Source: JARRQJ01 sp037381915
Lineage (GTDB): Bacteria; Pseudomonadota; Gammaproteobacteria; DRLM01
Assembly (NCBI GenBank): GCA_037381915.1
Contig: JARRQJ010000004.1
Location: 62,001 to 126,000 of the forward strand
Direction of reading: 5' to 3'
DNA length: 64,000 bases
In this document: positions 9,574 to 17,837 of the stretch, piece by piece
Numbering within the stretch: the stretch's first letter is position 1
Layout of the letters: each line of letters begins with the position of its first letter
Notes under the pieces: generated by a model
The model's input: only the letters and a program-made list of their open reading frames with translations
Database searches by the model: none
What the model was told of the DNA's origin: nothing
Program-made: the position numbers and the translations under genes

Positions 9574-10167
9574 TCAATCAAATTCGCCGTGGGCGTTCCA
9601 CAGATGGATAACGGGCTCGGTGCTGGCGTGCTCATAACCGAGCATCCCGATGCTGGCCGTCGAACTGAGAAAATATTTCGCCGCTTCGGGTCCAAGGGTC
9701 AACCAGCGCGCGGCAATGACGCGAATAATGTGCCCGCTCGAAAACGCGAGCACATCGCCCCGTTCGCCTTGTACCTTCTTGATAAAACGCTCGGCGCGCT
9801 CGGCCACGTCTTGCGGTATCTCGCCGTTGGGGCACCCATCGCGAAAGAGATCCCAGTCGGGGCGTTCACGGCGAATATCCGCCGTGGTGCGACCTTCATA
9901 ATCACCATAATCCCATTCCACGAGGTCCGGATCGGGCTCCGCCCCCATCGCGAAGCCGGCCAGTTCGCAGGTTCGCCGGGCCCGTCGCAAAGGGCTGGTA
10001 AAGATCCTTGCAAATCTCAGCCCCTTGAGTCGCCGGCCAAGCCGCTGCGCTTGATGCTCGCCACGCTGAGTGAGGGGCACATCCGTCAGTCCGGTATGGC
10101 GGTGCGCTTCCGACCACGCCGTGTCCCCATGACGGATTAGATAAAGCCTGAAAGACGGTTCATCCAT
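9574..10167 (-). CDS. Histidine phosphatase family protein (phosphoglycerate-mutase-like)
   Basis: A 197-residue branch-1 histidine phosphatase. The catalytic RHG motif (LYLIRHGDTAWSE) is at the N-terminus, TSPLRRARRTCELAG gives the second arginine, LVEWDYGDYEGRT the glutamate, and SSGHIIRVIAARWL the second histidine. The start ATG at 10167 follows AGGA at 7 nt; the open frame continues upstream without a better site. Substrates in this family range from phosphoglycerate to sugar phosphates and cannot be assigned here. Its position between glgX and glgP hints at a sugar phosphate. Confidence 0.85.
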   Translation of the reverse strand: MDEPSFRLYLIRHGDTAWSEAHRHTGLTDVPLTQRGEHQAQRLGRRLKGLRFARIFTSPLRRARRTCELAGFAMGAEPDPDLVEWDYGDYEGRTTADIRRERPDWDLFRDGCPNGEIPQDVAERAERFIKKVQGERGDVLAFSSGHIIRVIAARWLTLGPEAAKYFLSSTASIGMLGYEHASTEPVIHLWNAHGEFD

Positions 10168-10408
10168 GGACGTTCCTGTATCATGACGGTCACCAACGAG
10201 GTTTGCAGGTTTCCGCAAAGGGCTACGCTGCCGATCAGCGTGACTTTGCCGCCTCTATCTGAGAGGCCGGGCTTTAGCCAGAGTTCAATCTTCCCCTGGG
10301 CCGTCGTTGTCGTGCCAACTTATATCGCCAGCGCCACCGCGACGGGGATCGGTGGCAGCCATGAAGTCGTCCCAATAACGGCACTGAACGCACCGCAACG
10401 CGAGGACC

Positions 10409-12448
10409 TCAAACCCTCCGAGGCGCGGAAAGAACCGCCAAACTACGGGCCTGCATGCACCAGGTTCCGCTTGCGATCCCGTTGCTCCGCGGACGGTCAT
10501 CTCCGCTGTAGCACTCGCAGTGCCACCCCGTACCGCCCCGCGGTTGCGGCAAGGAAAATGACGCTCCATAGCGTTCGGCATTGAACAATAGGCAGAGTTC
10601 GTCATCGTAAGCCTCGGGATGCAGATGACAACCCAGACTCCGCACGGGCGCGCCCCAATCCGGCGGTGCACCGTCGAGTCCGAACCAACTCACCTCCGCC
10701 GCCGTATAGAAGTGCTCTTCCGCCAGCAACGGAAAGCGCCGCCGCAGCCCGATAACGGCGCGCGTAAATTCATATATTTCGTGTTCCTTGTCGAGCAAGC
10801 GCCAGTCATACCAGGAAACCTCGTTATCCTGACAATAGGCGTTGTTGTTACCAGCCTGGCTGCGGCGGAATTCATCGCCGCCGAGCAGCATGGGTACGCC
10901 TCGCGACAACATCAAGGTGGCGAGCATGTTCCGGATCTGGCGCCGGCGCAGCCGGTCGATCCCGGGGTCGTCACTGGGTCCCTCGACGCCGCAGTTGGCG
11001 CTGAAGTTTTCATCGGCGCCGTCGCGATTGTCATGCCCGTTGACTTCGTTGTGCTTGGCGGCGTAACTCACCACGTCATTCAAGGTAAACCCGTCGTGAC
11101 AGGTTATATAGTTGATGCTGTTGAGCGGCTCCTTGTCGGACTGCTGGTAGAGATCGGCGCTGCCGCACAGGCGGCTGGCCAGCAAGCCGATCATCCCCGC
11201 GTCCCCGCGCCAAAAGCGCCGCACCTCGTCGCGGTAGCGGCCGTTCCATTCCGACCAGCGTCGCCCGGGGAAACGGCCCACCTGGTAAACCCCCGCAGCG
11301 TCCCATGCCTCGGCGATGAGTTTCACGTCGCGCAGAATGGGATCCTCGGCGATACGCTCCAGCAAGGGGGGATTGGGCAGGATGTTGCCATGCTCATCCC
11401 TTTCCATGATTGCCGCCAGATCGAAACGGAAGCCGTCTACGTGCATCTCCATCACCCAGTGACGCAGACAGTCGAGGATATAGTCGCGCACCACCGGATG
11501 ATTGCAGTTCAGGGTATTGCCGGTACCGGAGTAATTCTTGTAGTAGCGGCGATCATCCTCCAAGAGATAATAGATGCGATTATCCAAGCCGCGGAAATTG
11601 AGCGTTGGCCCGCTGTGATCGCCCTCGGCGCTGTGATTGAAGACGATATCGAGGATGAGTTCGATGCCAGCGCTATGCAGTTCCCGCACCATGGTCTTGA
11701 ATTCATCAACCTGGCAGCCGGCGTCGCAACGACTGGCATAACTCTCCTTGGGCGCGAAAAACGCCACGGTGTCGTATCCCCAGTAGTTGCGCAGGCGTTC
11801 GCCGCTCAGCGGATTGGTTTGCACCGTCTCGTTTTCGTTGAATTCCTGCACCGGCAACAGTTCAACGGCCGTGATCCCCAGATGCTGGAAATAAGGGATC
11901 ATTTCCACTACACCCAAATAGGTGCCGGGATGACGTACGGCGCTATGGCGCATGCTCAATCCGCGCACGTGGGTCTCGTAGATGATGGTGGCGGACCACG
12001 GGTGGCGCGGCGGCCGGTCGTCGCGCCAATCGAAATTACCGGCGGGCAGCAGGCATTTGGCTTGCGCCGCGACCGTCCCGTCCCAGGTCTCGATATCCCG
12101 CAACCGGGCGAAATCCCAGTGCTCGCTGCCCACGACGGCTTTGGCGTAGGGATCAAGCAAGGCCAGCCTCGCATTGAAGCGCTCGCCGCGCTCCGGCGCA
12201 TAGGGCCCGTCCACTCGCCAGGCGTACAGACAGCCGGGGGCCAGACCGCCGATCCACACATGCCATATATCGCCGGTACGGTTGCGGCCTGGGTACAGCG
12301 ACACGCTGGCGCTGGGCAGCTCATCCTGGTGATTGTCAAACAACAGCAGGCTGACGGCGGAGGCATGGCGACTGAACACGGCAAAATTGACGCCGTCGCC
12401 GCGGAGATGAGCGCCAAGCGGCAACGGGGTGCCCGATTCGGTTTTCAT
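10409..12448 (-). CDS. glgX: Glycogen debranching enzyme (GlgX-type, GH13)
   Basis: Hydrolyses alpha-1,6 branches of phosphorylase-trimmed glycogen. The 679-residue protein opens with a CBM48 domain (PLPLGAHLRGDGVNFAVFS) and contains the GH13 barrel: YETHVRGLSMRH, DIVFNHSAEG (region I), GFRFDLAAIMER with the nucleophile Asp (region II), LIAEAWDA with the acid Glu (region III) and NYITCHDGFTLNDVV (region IV). A short C-terminal beta domain ends in QARSLAVL. It is the upstream member of the group with the histidine phosphatase and glgP. No glycogen synthesis gene is in the window. Confidence 0.93.
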   Translation of the reverse strand: MKTESGTPLPLGAHLRGDGVNFAVFSRHASAVSLLLFDNHQDELPSASVSLYPGRNRTGDIWHVWIGGLAPGCLYAWRVDGPYAPERGERFNARLALLDPYAKAVVGSEHWDFARLRDIETWDGTVAAQAKCLLPAGNFDWRDDRPPRHPWSATIIYETHVRGLSMRHSAVRHPGTYLGVVEMIPYFQHLGITAVELLPVQEFNENETVQTNPLSGERLRNYWGYDTVAFFAPKESYASRCDAGCQVDEFKTMVRELHSAGIELILDIVFNHSAEGDHSGPTLNFRGLDNRIYYLLEDDRRYYKNYSGTGNTLNCNHPVVRDYILDCLRHWVMEMHVDGFRFDLAAIMERDEHGNILPNPPLLERIAEDPILRDVKLIAEAWDAAGVYQVGRFPGRRWSEWNGRYRDEVRRFWRGDAGMIGLLASRLCGSADLYQQSDKEPLNSINYITCHDGFTLNDVVSYAAKHNEVNGHDNRDGADENFSANCGVEGPSDDPGIDRLRRRQIRNMLATLMLSRGVPMLLGGDEFRRSQAGNNNAYCQDNEVSWYDWRLLDKEHEIYEFTRAVIGLRRRFPLLAEEHFYTAAEVSWFGLDGAPPDWGAPVRSLGCHLHPEAYDDELCLLFNAERYGASFSLPQPRGGTGWHCECYSGDDRPRSNGIASGTWCMQARSLAVLSAPRRV

Positions 12449-12502
12449 GGCCAGCGTTGACCTTCAGACTGCGATGGCATCGTACAGGAGGGGCCCGGTC
12501 TC

Positions 12503-12997
12503 TTACATGTGCACCCCGATCCCCACACCGACACCGAAGCGTACCCTGGAATCCCCGTCGCCTACCGGCCACAAATGGATCCTGTCCGCCTCCAATACCG
12601 CAAAGCGATATGGGGCGCCACCGATCTTGCCGTCCTCCACGCCCTGCAGCTTGCCGAGAACGGTGATCTCCCGGCCCGGCGCGTAAACCATGGTCTCCAG
12701 ATAACCAGGATAGCGCACGATGAACCGGCTCTTGGCCGGTTGTTGCCGGTCGGGCCGTTGCGAACTGTCCAGCGGATAGTAGAGCACGGCGAAGTCGGTA
12801 TGATCCGGGGTATTGGTGGCATTGACGATGACCCCGCCCCACATCACCTCGGTATCCTTCACGTTCTGCTTGACCGCCTGTTCCGGATTCAGGCTGAGAT
12901 TGACGCCGTGGAGCAACTCGTCGGAAAAGGGAGGCGTGACCGCGCAGGCGCTCAACAGCACCAACATACAGGCGAACATGGCAGAACGGACGGGCAT
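12503..12997 (-). CDS. Slp family outer-membrane lipoprotein (copy 2 of a tandem pair)
   Basis: A small lipoprotein with a signal peptide and lipobox LLSAC, giving a lipid-anchored protein. The Slp core is visible as VMWGGVIVNATN, a central TDFAVLYYPLDSSQRP and a C-terminal APGREITVLGKLQGV. Slp proteins are stationary-phase or starvation lipoproteins of unclear function. The ATG at 12997 is preferred; a GTG at 13006 overlaps the upstream stop by 4 bp, so translation is coupled either way. It is a diverged duplicate of the upstream gene and ends in a glycine/valine tail (GVGVGIGVHM). Confidence 0.85.
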   Translation of the reverse strand: MPVRSAMFACMLVLLSACAVTPPFSDELLHGVNLSLNPEQAVKQNVKDTEVMWGGVIVNATNTPDHTDFAVLYYPLDSSQRPDRQQPAKSRFIVRYPGYLETMVYAPGREITVLGKLQGVEDGKIGGAPYRFAVLEADRIHLWPVGDGDSRVRFGVGVGIGVHM

Positions 12998-13002
12998 GGT
13001 CT

Positions 13003-13536
13003 TCACCAGCGACGATAGGGATGATAATGATAGGGCCAGTACGGATCCCAGTACGGACCCCAGAACGGATCCCAGAATGGATCGTAATAGGGCACGTAGA
13101 TGATGTTACTGCGCTTCGGCCAGAGATGCACCGCCTCTACCTCCAGCCGCGGGAATTGATAATCGTAGTCGCCGACCTTTTGCTGTTCGGTACCGTGGAT
13201 GCGGCCTACAAACGTGACTTCGCGGCCCGCGGCGTACAAGGTTGGTTCATAAAAACCTTTGGCGCAGGCGATAAACCGCCCCAGTGATTGGTCGTTCGCC
13301 TGCGGCTGGGCGTTGCTGTCCAATGACAGTCCCATGACCTCGAAGCAGGTCTGGTTGGAACGGGAGGTGGTCTGGATGATCACGCCGCCCCAACGTACTC
13401 GCTCACCATCGTATTTTCCCGACTGCGCCTGCTGCGGCGTAATGGCGGCCAAGGGTTCGCCGACCTGCAGTTCCTGCGGCATCGTGACGCAGGCGCTCAA
13501 GGTCAACGCAACGAACATAACTAAGAATCGCCGCAT
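13003..13536 (-). CDS. Slp family outer-membrane lipoprotein with Trp/Pro/Tyr-rich tail (copy 1)
   Basis: Signal peptide with lipobox LTLSAC at residue ~16. The Slp core follows (VRWGGVIIQTTSRSNQT, LGRFIACAKGF, AAGREVTFVGRIHGTEQQ) and includes VEAVHLWP shared with copy 2. The ATG at 13536 is preceded by GGAGG with 8-nt spacing. The last ~30 residues are an unusual aromatic run of DPFW/DPYW-type units encoded by a 12-bp tandem repeat, then a His/Tyr/Arg end. It lies just upstream of copy 2. The role of the tail is unknown. Confidence 0.85.
   Translation of the reverse strand: MRRFLVMFVALTLSACVTMPQELQVGEPLAAITPQQAQSGKYDGERVRWGGVIIQTTSRSNQTCFEVMGLSLDSNAQPQANDQSLGRFIACAKGFYEPTLYAAGREVTFVGRIHGTEQQKVGDYDYQFPRLEVEAVHLWPKRSNIIYVPYYDPFWDPFWGPYWDPYWPYHYHPYRRW
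13036..13083. repeat. Four-unit 12-bp tandem repeat inside the Slp lipoprotein
   Basis: Four consecutive 12-bp units, each close to CCAGTACGGATC on the plus strand, lie at 13036, 13048, 13060 and 13072 with one to three substitutions. Read on the minus strand they encode the repeated [DG]P[FY]W units of the lipoprotein's C-terminal tail. Because the unit is a multiple of three, copy-number change would keep the frame. Confidence 0.85.
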
Positions 13537-13767
13537 GGGAAAGACCTCCACCTAAAGAACGCCGAGCATGCCCGACGAAGACGGCGGGACAGCGCCTGGA
13601 TTGTAACCCAGGCTTGCTCCCGGCGGGAATGATCTACTCCATAAGAACACGCAATTGTAAAGAAAGTTCACGAGGCCGCGCATCGTAGCCAACGCGTAAT
13701 CCTATTCAGATTGTTGTTGGCAGAAAAGCGTCAAGCGAAGCCGCGCTTGTCCTCGCCCGCTCAACGA

Positions 13768-14727
13768 TCAACCAAAGATGGTATCCGCGGAAGTGCCGGC
13801 GCGCTCCATGATTTGCCGCAGGCGCTGCAAGGCCTCCAACTGGATTTGACGCACGCGTTCACGAGTGACGCCGATGCGATCCCCCACCTCTTCCAGGGTG
13901 GCGGCCTCGCGGCCGTGCAAACCAAAGCGATATTCCACGACCTCGCGCTGCTTATCATTCAGTTCATGCAGCCAGACATCGATATTGGCGGACACCTCGG
14001 CATCCTGCAGGATTTCGCTGGGGTCGGACCAGCTCTCGTCGGGAAGGGTTTCCAGCAAGGTGCGATCTTGCGTGCCCGCCGAATCGATGGAGACCTCCCG
14101 CTCGTAAAGGCTCATCATCTGTTCGACCTCCGCGGCGGACTTGTGCACCACGCGCGCCACCTCCTCCAAACTGGGCTCGTGATCGAGCCGCTGCGCCAGG
14201 GAACGCGAGGTGCGCACATAGGTGTTGATCTGTTTGATGATATGAATCGGCAAACGCACCGTGCGGGTTTGGTTCATCAAGGCGCGTTCGATGGTCTGGC
14301 GTATCCACCAGGTCGCGTAGGTGGAGAAACGGAATCCCCTTTCCGGATCGAATTTTTCAACGGCGTGAATCAATCCCAGATTTCCTTCTTCGATCAGATC
14401 GAGGAAGGCCAAGCCGCGATTGAGATAATTACGGGCGATCTTGACCACCAACCGCAGGTTGCTTTCTATCATACGACTACGCGCGCTTTCGTCACCGCGT
14501 TGCGCCAGACGGGCGTAGTAGACTTCTTCCTCGGCGCTGAGCAAGGGGCTGTAGCCGATTTCGCTCAGATAGATGTGAGTCGGGTCTTTGACCGGCGTAT
14601 GGACACGGGACGACTGCGGCGTCTCTTCCTCGGAATCACGACTCGATTCCCCTATCGCCCACCATCGTTCCAGGATGTTTGATACCGATCCTTCCTCTAC
14701 TGGCAACTGCTCTTCGAATTCGTCCAT
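13768..14727 (-). CDS. rpoS: RNA polymerase sigma factor RpoS
   Basis: The stationary-phase / general-stress sigma factor. The 319-residue protein shows region 1.2 (DPTHIYLSEIGYSPLLSAEEE), region 2 (MIESNLRLVVKIARNYLNRG, FDPERGFRFSTYATWWIRQ), region 3 (LPIHIIKQINTYVR) and region 4 with the helix-turn-helix VTRERVRQIQLEALQRLR. The start at 14727 follows GGAGGGGG. It is the last gene of the surE-pcm-yqaA-nlpD-rpoS set. In relatives the main rpoS promoter lies inside nlpD; this cannot be confirmed here. The length is close to the usual ~320-340. Confidence 0.95.
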   Translation of the reverse strand: MDEFEEQLPVEEGSVSNILERWWAIGESSRDSEEETPQSSRVHTPVKDPTHIYLSEIGYSPLLSAEEEVYYARLAQRGDESARSRMIESNLRLVVKIARNYLNRGLAFLDLIEEGNLGLIHAVEKFDPERGFRFSTYATWWIRQTIERALMNQTRTVRLPIHIIKQINTYVRTSRSLAQRLDHEPSLEEVARVVHKSAAEVEQMMSLYEREVSIDSAGTQDRTLLETLPDESWSDPSEILQDAEVSANIDVWLHELNDKQREVVEYRFGLHGREAATLEEVGDRIGVTRERVRQIQLEALQRLRQIMERAGTSADTIFG

Positions 14728-14836
14728 GGGGAACCCCCTCCAGAGCGTAACGATCAGTCATGATCAGATTGATCCTATTATCGAAAAGTATCAAGAGGCA
14801 AATAAAAAATTCATCTCCGACAATATGATACGCGCA

Positions 14837-15583
14837 TTACGGACGCGTCCTCGGCAGGTAGCTCAAGGGATTGATGGGCCGGCCGTCATAACGGATTTCG
14901 AAATGGAGCATGGCGTCGCCGCTGGTCTTATTACCCATGTCGGCGATGTGCTGGCCGGCCGCAACCGCATCGCCCTCCTTGACCAGCAAATCACGGTTGT
15001 AGGCGTACGCGCTCAAATAATTTTCATCATGCTTGAGAATAATAAGCTTGCCGTAACTCAACAAGCCGCTTCCCGCATAAACCACATGGCCGGCCGCGGC
15101 CGCCCGGATCGGCTCCCCGGGCTTGCCGCCGATGTCGATGCCTTTGCGGCCCAGGTCGGTCTTGGAAAAGGTGTGGAGCACGTGGCCTTGGACGGGCCAC
15201 AGCCATTTTATCGGCGCCGTGCTGGAATCGACCGGTGCGACCCCCGTCGAGGGCGTCGCCGCGCGCGCATGGATGACGGGGACCGGATTCGAGCCGGCCG
15301 ATGCGGGTGCGGGTTCCCGTTCCCGACCTGTGGGAGGCAAGACGCGCAACAGTTGACCGTCATAAATGGTGTACGGGGGCTGGATATGGTTCCAACCCGC
15401 CACTTCACGGTAATCCAGGCCATAGCGCCAGCTGATGGAATACAGGGTCTCCCCCGGCTGCACGCGGTGGTAAACAAAACCGCCACAGCCCGCCAATACC
15501 ATCATCACGACCAGCAGCGGCAAGCGCGCTAATTTTCTCCGTGAACCCGCCCTGGCGCTAAGCTTGTCATCATCTCTGCTCAC
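14837..15583 (-). CDS. nlpD: NlpD-type lipoprotein: LysM plus LytM/M23 domain
   Basis: An envelope lipoprotein that activates amidases for daughter-cell separation. The start is a GTG at 15583 overlapping the yqaA stop by 4 bp (GTGA), rather than the ATG further upstream inside yqaA. A signal segment with lipobox LAGC is followed by a LysM domain (YHRVQPGETLYSISWRYGLD, residues ~35-80), a Pro/Ala linker, and a C-terminal M23/LytM domain (GRKGIDIGGKPGEPIRAAA, LHFEIRYDGRPINPLSYL). The usual HxH zinc motif appears as LHFEI and the first His-x3-Asp is replaced by GIDIGG, so the domain is probably non-catalytic, as in other NlpD proteins. Confidence 0.92.
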   Translation of the reverse strand: MSRDDDKLSARAGSRRKLARLPLLVVMMVLAGCGGFVYHRVQPGETLYSISWRYGLDYREVAGWNHIQPPYTIYDGQLLRVLPPTGREREPAPASAGSNPVPVIHARAATPSTGVAPVDSSTAPIKWLWPVQGHVLHTFSKTDLGRKGIDIGGKPGEPIRAAAAGHVVYAGSGLLSYGKLIILKHDENYLSAYAYNRDLLVKEGDAVAAGQHIADMGNKTSGDAMLHFEIRYDGRPINPLSYLPRTRP

Positions 15584-16152
15584 AAGGAAAAATAGAGTAT
15601 TAACACCGCAAACACCATGATCCAACCCAAACGATCTATATAATTATGCAGGATACGCTGCATGCCTTCACCGCCCCAGCGCATCAGGCCCGCCACCAGG
15701 AAGAACCGGGAGCCGCGGCCGATGACGGAGGCCAGGATAAAGGGAAGAAACGGCATGGCGACGGCACCGGCGGCGATGGTAAACAGCTTATACGGCAGCG
15801 GTGAGAACGCTGCTACCACTATCGCCCATACCCCCCACTGGTGAAACCATTGCTCCGCGCGCAGATAACCGGGCCAATAACCCGCGCCGTGCAACCACGG
15901 CGCCACCATCTCAAAGGCGAACACGCCGATCGCATATCCCAGCATTCCGCCGCATACCGACGCGACCAGGGCCAGGCCCGCATAGCCCCATGCCGACCTG
16001 GGCTTGGCAAGCGCCATGGGCGCGAGCATGGCATCCGGCGGGATGGGAAAAAAAGAGGCTTCCGCGAAACTGAGCGCCGCTAGAAACCAGGGGGCGTGGC
16101 GATGGGCCGCCCAGCGCATCACGCGCACGTACAGGGCGGAAAATAGCTTCAC
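15580..16152 (-). CDS. yqaA: YqaA family membrane protein (DedA/SNARE-associated-like)
   Basis: A 190-residue inner-membrane protein with four or five hydrophobic segments. Family marks are the N-terminal FAEASFFPIPPDAMLAPMAL re-entrant motif and FSPLPYKLFTIAAGAVAMP in the second half. Function is unproven; related DedA proteins act in lipid or undecaprenyl-phosphate transport. It overlaps pcm by 4 bp upstream and nlpD by 4 bp downstream, so it is a coupled member of the operon. Confidence 0.88.
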   Translation of the reverse strand: MKLFSALYVRVMRWAAHRHAPWFLAALSFAEASFFPIPPDAMLAPMALAKPRSAWGYAGLALVASVCGGMLGYAIGVFAFEMVAPWLHGAGYWPGYLRAEQWFHQWGVWAIVVAAFSPLPYKLFTIAAGAVAMPFLPFILASVIGRGSRFFLVAGLMRWGGEGMQRILHNYIDRLGWIMVFAVLILYFSL

Positions 16153-16811
16153 TGCGTGCCCGCGCGCATGGGGACAAAGGTCACCTGATCCAATACCTCG
16201 TCGCGGTAACCTTCCGGAGTACGCGTGATCATCACCAAGGTCTGATTATTGGTATCACCCACAGGGATCACCAAGCGCCCCCCCACGGCCAGTTGCGCCA
16301 ACAGTGCGGGCGGTATCCCCTCGGGGGCGGCCGTAGCCAGAATGCCGTCGAAGGGGGCCTGATCCGGCCACCCGATCATCCCGTCGGCGTGTTTGACCCG
16401 TATATTGCGCAGGCGCAGTCCTTGAAAGCGCTGCCGCGCGTTGCTGATGAGCACCGCGATACGTTCCACGGTGAACACCTCGTTCGCCACCTGGGCCAGG
16501 ACCGCCGCCTGGTAACCCGAACCGGTGCCGATCTCCAGGACCTTATTCAAGGGACCGTCGCGCAGCAGGGACTCGGTCATACGTGCTACCACATAGGGTT
16601 GGGAGATGGTCTGGCCGTGGCCGATGGGCAAAGAGGTGTCGTCATAGGCCCGGCTGGCCAGAGCCTCGTCCACGAAGATGTGGCGGGGAGTGTTGCGTAT
16701 CACCTCCAGCACCATCGTGCTGGCGATCCCTTCCTCTTTGAGACGTTGAATGAGCCGGTCCCGCGTGCGTTGCGAGGTCATGCCGATACCGCGATATTTA
16801 ATGCCGCTCAA
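16149..16811 (-). CDS. pcm: Protein-L-isoaspartate O-methyltransferase
   Basis: Repairs isomerised aspartate in ageing proteins by methylating L-isoaspartyl residues with S-adenosylmethionine. The family signature is clear: PRHIFVDEALASRAYDD, LPIGHGQTISQPYVVARM, the SAM motif VLEIGTGSGYQAAVLAQ, and the late motif LAVGGRLVIPVG. The protein has 220 residues if started at 16811; an internal ATG (MTSQRTRDRL) at residue 11 is also possible. It overlaps surE by 4 bp. Confidence 0.95.
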   Translation of the reverse strand: MSGIKYRGIGMTSQRTRDRLIQRLKEEGIASTMVLEVIRNTPRHIFVDEALASRAYDDTSLPIGHGQTISQPYVVARMTESLLRDGPLNKVLEIGTGSGYQAAVLAQVANEVFTVERIAVLISNARQRFQGLRLRNIRVKHADGMIGWPDQAPFDGILATAAPEGIPPALLAQLAVGGRLVIPVGDTNNQTLVMITRTPEGYRDEVLDQVTFVPMRAGTQ

Positions 16812-17560
16812 GCCTCAAGTCCCTCCACCCAACTCGCTACCGTCTCCAGGGCGCTGTAGCGGGTCAAGTCCACCTGCAAGGGCGTGATGGAGACCCGCCC
16901 ATGGCAAACCGCATGAAAATCGGTACCGGGCCCGGCGTCTGCCTCCGGCCCCGCCGCGCCTACCCAGTAGATCTCCCGGCCGCGGGGATCCCGCGATTTG
17001 ATCACCGGCTCCGACTTGTGGCGGTGGCCGAGACGCGTTGCCTCAAAACCGGCCAGCTCCTGCCAGGAGAGGTCCGGGACATTGACATTCAGGATGGTAT
17101 CCGCCGGCAGGGGCTGGTGCTGCAAGCGCATGACCAGACGCTTGGCCACTTCGGCGGCGGTGGCGTAGTGTTGGGGCTCGACACCCAACAGTGACACGGC
17201 GATGGCGGGTAAACCGAGAAATCGTCCTTCGACCGCCGCTGCCACCGTCCCCGAATACACTACGTCATCACCGAGATTGGCACCGGCATTGATCCCCGAC
17301 ACCACCAGGTCCGGTTCCTGTTCTAACAGGCCGGTTATGGCCAGATGCACGCAATCGGTGGGCGTCCCGTCCACATAGAAGTAGCCGTTGTCACCCACCT
17401 GCACCCGCAAGGGATGCTCGAGCGTCAGGGAATTGCTGGCGCCGCTGCGATTGCGCTCGGGAGCGACGACGCTCACCTCTCCCAGCTGGGCCATGGCCCG
17501 GGCCAGTGCCGCCAGCCCCTGCGCGCGATAGCCGTCGTCGTTACTGACTAAAATCTTCAT
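16808..17560 (-). CDS. surE: 5'/3'-nucleotidase SurE
   Basis: A metal-dependent nucleotidase important in stationary phase. The N-terminal MKILVSNDDGYRAQGL carries the metal-binding DD pair. VVAPERNRSGASNSLTLEHP and VSGINAGANLGDDVVYSGTV complete the active site. At 250 residues it has the usual length. It is the first gene of the surE-pcm-yqaA-nlpD-rpoS operon; the ~270 bp before it, shared with a divergent DUF815 gene, probably hold the operon's first promoter. Confidence 0.95.
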   Translation of the reverse strand: MKILVSNDDGYRAQGLAALARAMAQLGEVSVVAPERNRSGASNSLTLEHPLRVQVGDNGYFYVDGTPTDCVHLAITGLLEQEPDLVVSGINAGANLGDDVVYSGTVAAAVEGRFLGLPAIAVSLLGVEPQHYATAAEVAKRLVMRLQHQPLPADTILNVNVPDLSWQELAGFEATRLGHRHKSEPVIKSRDPRGREIYWVGAAGPEADAGPGTDFHAVCHGRVSITPLQVDLTRYSALETVASWVEGLEA

Positions 17561-17837
17561 GCCGGAAAAGCCTTACCACCTTCGGATCCCCTCACTCCCG
17601 AGGGTGTAATCATACTTGAAATCGGCATAATGTAGGAGCGAGCGCGCGAAAGAAATCCGACAGCGACAGGCCTGCACCACACTCGCCCGTGGTGCGCGGC
17701 TGGCATACACTATGTTTGCAAGCCCCTGTTTCAGTGAGACATCAACCTCGGTTCGGTGCCGTGACGAACACCTCATGGTCGCGGCGGAATGGCTGGAGCA
17801 CGCGCCCTTGACATCAGCTTAATAAATGGGCAACCGC

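Noticed and set aside
10619..12460. Long 613-codon plus-strand frame opposite glgX
   Set aside because: It is the antisense shadow of glgX, is His/Gln/Val-rich and shows no domain; glgX has every catalytic motif.
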